Below are positions 8,019 to 10,786 of a stretch of 10,786 bases of DNA, in pieces. The notes under the pieces were generated by a model. It was not told the origin of the DNA. It ran no database searches and was given only the letters and a program-made list of their open reading frames with translations. Every line of letters starts with the position of its first letter. Positions within the stretch are counted from its first letter, which is position 1. This DNA comes from JAUREX01 sp964472135 (GTDB lineage Bacteria; Pseudomonadota; Alphaproteobacteria; Rhodobacterales; Rhodobacteraceae): assembly GCA_964472135.1 (NCBI GenBank), contig CAYYJB010000070.1, positions 1 through 10,786 on the forward strand, written 5' to 3'. The position numbers and the translations under genes were made by a program.

Positions 8019-8600
8019 TCAGCGGCGCAGCACCAGCCTGTCGCCCGCGATCTCGACCGAGGCGAAGCGGTCGAGGAAATCCATCCCGAGCAGCGACATC
8101 GCAAGCTCGCCATCGCCGACCCAGGCGAGGATGCGCGGCTCTGGCAGCCCCCCGAGCGTCACATCCTCGAGGATGACGCGCGCGGTGCGGATGGTGCCGT
8201 TCGCGGTGCGCGCGCTGCCCGTAAAGACGAGCGCGCGGCGGTCGATCCCCAGCCGTTCCGCATCGCGGTTCGACAGCACGACCGAGGTTGCGCCCGTGTC
8301 CACCATGAAGCGCACCGGCACGCCGCCCACCTCGAGCACGAGGTGGAAATGCCCGTCGGGATCGCGCGGCAACGCGATGCGCCCGCCCTCGGCGACGATC
8401 GCCTGACGCGGCACGATATCGTCGCGCACATCCTGCCAGAGCCCCCGCGCCGCGATCACGCCCAGAAAGATCAGCCCCCAGACCAGCGCCATGCGCAGGG
8501 CCCTGCCCATGCGCCGGCGATGTTCGACGACGAACCAGCCGCCGACGGCCACGAGCAGCAGGCCCAGATACGCCAGCCTTGCCCACCCGTCCCCGTCCAT
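8019..8600 (-). CDS. Membrane-anchored retropepsin-like aspartic protease (clan AA, TIGR02281-type)
   Basis: A 193-residue protein. Two hydrophobic segments lie near the N-terminus (about residues 9-25, LAYLGLLLVAVGGWFVV, and 35-54, ending in LIFLGVIAARGLW). A retropepsin-like domain covers about 85-193. The catalytic motif is FMVDTGATSVVLS with the active-site Asp at 101. The domain ends with DGELAMSLLGMDFLDRF, as in single-lobe bacterial clan AA proteases, which act as dimers. Known relatives include Caulobacter PerP, which cleaves a polarity protein; the substrate here is unknown. With two membrane segments the catalytic domain lies on the same side as the N-terminus; which side cannot be read with confidence. 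The ATG at 8600 has GGAGGG 4 bases upstream. The longer in-frame reading from 8813 would run through gst and is rejected. The gene follows gst on the same strand after 67 bases and is convergent with tamB. Confidence 0.88.
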   Translation of the reverse strand: MDGDGWARLAYLGLLLVAVGGWFVVEHRRRMGRALRMALVWGLIFLGVIAARGLWQDVRDDIVPRQAIVAEGGRIALPRDPDGHFHLVLEVGGVPVRFMVDTGATSVVLSNRDAERLGIDRRALVFTGSARTANGTIRTARVILEDVTLGGLPEPRILAWVGDGELAMSLLGMDFLDRFASVEIAGDRLVLRR

Positions 8601-8604
8601 CCCG

Positions 8605-8610
8605 CCCTCC
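8605..8610 (-). promoter_or_regulatory. Shine-Dalgarno site of the aspartic protease gene
   Basis: GGAGGG on the - strand, 4 bases before the ATG at 8600. It decides for this start over upstream in-frame ATG codons lying inside the gst gene. Confidence 0.75.
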
Positions 8611-8636
8611 AGCACCCGTCGCCCCGGCGGGATATA

Positions 8637-8650
8637 GGGCGCGCGCGCCC
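8637..8650. repeat. 14-base GC palindrome between gst and the protease gene
   Basis: GGGCGCGCGCGCCC is a perfect palindrome in the 67-base gap (8601-8667). Read on the - strand it is followed directly by TATATC (8636-8631), the only AT-rich spot in the gap. It could fold into a short hairpin (5-bp stem, 4-base loop) or overlap a weak promoter -10 element for the protease gene. I see no convincing -35 box at the right distance. Alternating GC runs are common in such DNA, so chance is possible. Confidence 0.45.
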
Positions 8651-8667
8651 GCGCTGCGAGGGGGGGG

Positions 8668-9267
8668 TCAGCCCCGCATCGCGCGCGCCCATGCGGGGCG
8701 TGCGGTTGCGCGCGCGTGGTGCTCGGCGATGATCGCGGGCGGATCGGGAAACTTCGCGGCGCGTGCCCAGCCGACGCAATGGGCAAGCAGGATGTCGGGT
8801 ATCGTGAAGACATCCCCCATCAGCCACGGCCCCCGCCCGAGGCGCGTCGCGATCCGGCCGAGGTTGCGTTCATATTCCCACATCAGGCTCTGCTTGATTG
8901 CGGGCAGGCGCATCTCGGGCGGCAGGATGAAACTGTGCCGCGCCGCGGTCCACAGGAGCGCGTCCATCTCGTCGAGGATGAGGTGCGTCAGCGCATCCTG
9001 ATGCGCCCGGTCGATCGTGCCGGCCGGATGCGTGAGCCCGCCGTGCCGGTCGGCGAGGAACTGCATGATCGCGACCGAATCCGTGATCGGCACGCCATCC
9101 GCCACCAGCACCGGGACCTTGCCCGAAGGGTTCAGGGCGCGCACATCCTCGGCCTGTGGCAGCGACGGCAGATGCTCATGGGCAAGGCCGAGTTCCTCGA
9201 GCGTCCAGAGGACGCGCGCGGTTCGGCTGCGGACCGGGCCGATGATCGTGTAGGGGGTGTCGGGCAT
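8668..9267 (-). CDS. Glutathione S-transferase family protein
   Basis: A 199-residue cytosolic enzyme with a typical GST layout. A thioredoxin-fold N-terminal domain (about 1-80) starts YTIIGPVRSRTARVLWTLEELGL, with Ser14 at the usual catalytic/thiol-activating position. LNPSGKVPVL with the cis-proline at 52 and TDSVAI (Asp63-Ser64, glutathione gamma-glutamyl contact) follow. The all-helical C-terminal domain contains WLMGDVFTIPDILLAHCVGWA, with the N-capping T-x-x-D at 155-158. Substrate unknown. Three ATG codons stand in a row (9273, 9270, 9267). AGGAG abuts the first, so the third, 6 bases away, is the best start; using the first adds only two Met. The ribosome-binding site overlaps the holA stop codon, so translation is probably linked to holA. 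The gene ends in a perfect inverted repeat. Confidence 0.92.
   Translation of the reverse strand: MPDTPYTIIGPVRSRTARVLWTLEELGLAHEHLPSLPQAEDVRALNPSGKVPVLVADGVPITDSVAIMQFLADRHGGLTHPAGTIDRAHQDALTHLILDEMDALLWTAARHSFILPPEMRLPAIKQSLMWEYERNLGRIATRLGRGPWLMGDVFTIPDILLAHCVGWARAAKFPDPPAIIAEHHARATARPAWARAMRG
8671..8699 (-). repeat. Perfect 9-bp inverted repeat at the 3' end of gst (possible transcript-end hairpin)
   Basis: GCCCCGCAT (8671-8679) and its exact complement ATGCGGGGC (8691-8699) flank an 11-base loop. They cover the last gst codons, and the hairpin ends just before the stop codon. On the - strand the stop is followed by eight C (8667-8660), not a T tract, so it is not a classical intrinsic terminator. 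It may slow transcription, protect a processed 3' end or be a consequence of coding RARAMRG in GC-rich codons. The repeat itself is certain; the function is not. Confidence 0.6.
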
Positions 9268-9273
9268 CATCAT

Positions 9274-9279
9274 CTCCTA
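9274..9279 (-). promoter_or_regulatory. gst Shine-Dalgarno site overlapping the holA stop codon
   Basis: On the - strand TAGGAG contains both the holA stop codon TAG (9279-9277) and the AGGAG site (9278-9274). Its position favours the third of three consecutive ATG codons (9267) as the gst start. Confidence 0.75.
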
Positions 9280-10299
9280 TCGGCGGTTCAGCATCGCAAG
9301 GCGCAGCAGCGTCCGCTCCAGGCTGGCCTGCGTCGGCGCGCGCGCGGTCGAGCGCAACGCGATCTCGGTATCGGCGAGCATCGCGAGGGCATCTTCGAGG
9401 CGCGCCGGCCCCCAGGCGCGGGCCTGACGCAGGACGCGGTCGCGGCGGGCGCCGAACAGCGGCGGGCGCATCCGGCCGACCCCGGCCTCGGCCCCGCCCG
9501 GATCGCTCGCCGCGGCATGGAGCACGCGGAAGTGCCGCGTCACGCCACCGCAGAGCGCGACCGGGCCGACGCCCTGCGCCGCGCAGCGCCCGAGCACCCG
9601 CGCGAGATCCTCGGGGCGGGCGTCGGCCACGCAATCGACCGCCTCGTCGATGTCGGCCCCGAGTGCGGCCGGCGCGCAGGCCGCGATATCCCCCGCCGTC
9701 AGCGGCGTCGGATCGCCGATCTTGTAGAGCGCGATCTTCTCGATCGTCTGGCGCAGATCGCCGGGGTCGAGGACGGCCGCAAGGGCCATCATCTCGGCCG
9801 AGGCGGCGGGCGCGACCTCGATGATTCCGGCCGCGCGCAGCATGGCCCCGACCTCGTCGGCGCTGGGCGGATCGTCATAGACGGCGATCGAGACCGCGGC
9901 GGGATGATCCTCGAACAGCTTGCGCAGCGCCGATTTCGAACCGAGCGCGCCCGCCGCCACGACCAGCACCGCATCCCCCTCGGCCCGGTCGCCGAGGGCC
10001 GCCGCGCAGGCGGGCGCCATGGCGTCAGTCGCATCCTCGATCAGGACGGCGCGCTGGCCGCCGAAAAAGCCCCGCGCGCGCAGCGTGTCGGCAAGCGACG
10101 CGGGGTCGCGCCGCACCTCCGCGGCCGACAGCCGCTCCAGCCGCATTTCGGCGACACCCTCGGGGCCGATCAGCGCCGCGACCAGATCCTGGCGCTTAAG
10201 CGCGACGCGCATCGGGTCGGCGCCGTGCAGCAGGATGGCGGGTCGCGCCGGGTCGGGCCGCGCGAGGAACCGCGCCGCGTCGCGCCCCCCGAGCTTCAC
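9277..10299 (-). CDS. holA: DNA polymerase III subunit delta (clamp-loader HolA)
   Basis: A 340-residue protein; E. coli HolA has 343. It opens the sliding clamp as part of the clamp-loader complex during replication. The N-terminal AAA+-like domain has AILLHGADPMRVALKRQDLV (residues 21-40) where active family members have a Walker A. It lacks the P-loop lysine, as expected for delta, which does not hydrolyse ATP. Other landmarks are RGFFGGQRAVLIEDA (76-90), GALGSKSALRKLFE (117-130), DPGDLRQTIEKIALY (178-192, helical domain) and the C-terminal collar with GGVTRHFRVLHAA and RMRPPLFGARRDRVLRQA. The start is GTG at 10299 with GAAGG 6 bases upstream; it overlaps the lptE stop as GTGA. The ATG at 10425 would add 42 mostly arginine/proline residues and overlap lptE, so I reject it. 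An lptE-holA order is usual in Rhodobacteraceae. Confidence 0.93.
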   Translation of the reverse strand: MKLGGRDAARFLARPDPARPAILLHGADPMRVALKRQDLVAALIGPEGVAEMRLERLSAAEVRRDPASLADTLRARGFFGGQRAVLIEDATDAMAPACAAALGDRAEGDAVLVVAAGALGSKSALRKLFEDHPAAVSIAVYDDPPSADEVGAMLRAAGIIEVAPAASAEMMALAAVLDPGDLRQTIEKIALYKIGDPTPLTAGDIAACAPAALGADIDEAVDCVADARPEDLARVLGRCAAQGVGPVALCGGVTRHFRVLHAAASDPGGAEAGVGRMRPPLFGARRDRVLRQARAWGPARLEDALAMLADTEIALRSTARAPTQASLERTLLRLAMLNRR

Positions 10300-10786
10300 G
10301 GCGCGCCTTCGGGATCGGCGGCGACGACGGCGGCGGCGACCCGGTCGGCGAGGATCCGCACGAGGCGGCGCTGCGCGTCGATCTCGGCCGCGGCCGCGGC
10401 GGCCGCGGTGCCGCCGGTCGACCATGTGGTCGCATCGACGATGCGGCCGGTGGCGATGGCGGCGCCGGTCGCGTCGCGCAGCGCAAAGCTCACGCTGCCC
10501 TCGAGGACGTTGCGCACCGCAGTTCCGTCCGGCACGACGCCCGCCGCCCGCTGCGAGAAGCCGAGCGCATAGCCAAGCGACAGCGGCGCGGCGCCGGGCG
10601 GGCCGAAACGCTCCTCGATGGCGCGGACGAATTCGAAGGCGGCGGTCGAGGTCGGCTCATCCGGCGCGATGCGCCCCCGAAGGCGCGCGGCCGCCCCGCC
10701 GGGTCCCAGCGCGGGCGCGAACCCGCACCCTGCCAGTGCCGCGCTGGCGGCAAGGGTCGCGATCAGGCGGCGGCGGTCAGACCACC
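10296..10786 (-). CDS. lptE: LPS-assembly lipoprotein LptE (start just beyond the window edge)
   Basis: Outer-membrane lipoprotein that plugs the LptD barrel and helps deliver lipopolysaccharide to the cell surface. 162 residues are visible from the first full codon at 10784. They begin WSDRRRLIATLAASAALAGCGF, split here as a basic n-region (WSDRRR), a hydrophobic stretch and a lipobox LAGC with the lipidated Cys at visible residue 20. Only the start codon and perhaps one or two residues are missing. Later landmarks are FEFVRAIEERFG, LGYALGFSQRAAGVV, RNVLEGSVSFALRDATGAAIATGRI and EIDAQRRLVRILADRVAAAV, matching the alphaproteobacterial LptE pattern. A run of seven alanines (10386-10406) precedes EIDAQRR. 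The stop overlaps the holA start (GTGA), so coupling is likely. In related genomes the gene usually follows leuS, which would lie outside the window. Confidence 0.88.
   Translation of the reverse strand, partial: WSDRRRLIATLAASAALAGCGFAPALGPGGAAARLRGRIAPDEPTSTAAFEFVRAIEERFGPPGAAPLSLGYALGFSQRAAGVVPDGTAVRNVLEGSVSFALRDATGAAIATGRIVDATTWSTGGTAAAAAAAEIDAQRRLVRILADRVAAAVVAADPEGAP
10306..10310 (-). promoter_or_regulatory. holA Shine-Dalgarno site inside lptE
   Basis: GAAGG on the - strand, 6 bases before the GTG at 10299. Together with the GTGA overlap it fixes the non-ATG holA start. Confidence 0.65.

Noticed and set aside
8601..8813. Longer start for the aspartic protease
   Set aside because: The extension is Pro/Arg-rich, lies largely inside gst and bypasses the GGAGGG site before the ATG at 8600.
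10300..10425. ATG start for holA at 10425
   Set aside because: Would prepend 42 Arg-rich residues overlapping lptE; the GTG at 10299 has a good ribosome-binding site, gives family length and overlaps the lptE stop by GTGA.
8716..10572. 618-codon open frame on the + strand opposite gst, holA and lptE
   Set aside because: Spans three recognisable genes on the other strand, is Arg/His/Gln-rich and has no domain pattern.
1..10786. A novel defence, mobile or phage system
   Set aside because: All eight genes belong to recognisable housekeeping or common families. No transposase, integrase, tRNA, CRISPR repeats or composition island was seen.

Overview
The window is very GC-rich, densely packed chromosomal DNA of an alphaproteobacterium, most likely of the Rhodobacteraceae/Rhodobacterales. 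The protein types (Rhodobacter-like TamB start and end, LptE, HolA) and the strong G/C bias at third codon positions support this. I do not assign a genus. There are eight protein genes: four on the + strand in the left three quarters and four on the - strand on the right. They meet tail to tail at about 8015-8018. I see no RNA genes, insertion sequences, phage genes, CRISPR arrays or defence genes. No stretch over 300 bases lacks a gene.

Left, + strand (1-2281): the 3' nine-tenths of nspC (carboxynorspermidine/carboxyspermidine decarboxylase), then 21 bases later a carboxynorspermidine/carboxyspermidine dehydrogenase of the saccharopine dehydrogenase-like family. Together they form the two-step carboxyspermidine route. 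The dehydrogenase condenses a diamine with aspartate semialdehyde using NADPH. The PLP-dependent decarboxylase then removes the carboxyl group, giving spermidine (from putrescine) or norspermidine (from diaminopropane).

Centre, + strand (2343-8014): tamA and tamB, joined by a TGATG stop/start overlap. TamA is an Omp85-family outer-membrane barrel with POTRA domains. TamB is a very long periplasmic beta-helical protein ending in the TamB (DUF490) domain. They form the translocation and assembly module used in outer-membrane protein assembly and envelope homeostasis. This TamB carries roughly 100-residue repeated modules, and its N-terminus looks like a cleavable signal peptide.

Right, - strand (10786 down to 8019): lptE (lacking only its extreme N-terminus), holA (DNA polymerase III delta), a glutathione S-transferase and a membrane-anchored retropepsin-like aspartic protease. 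lptE and holA overlap by GTGA. The gst ribosome-binding site overlaps the holA stop codon. The protease follows after a 67-base gap that holds the window's only notable palindromes. This looks like one transcription unit entering from beyond the right edge.

Outer-membrane biogenesis recurs (TamA, TamB, LptE), but the functions are otherwise ordinary housekeeping. I found no convincing undescribed system. The most useful second looks are the TamB repeat architecture and signal peptide, the cysteine pair in the TamA loop after its VRG motif, the inverted repeat at the end of gst, and the shift in codon use at the 3' end of the dehydrogenase gene.
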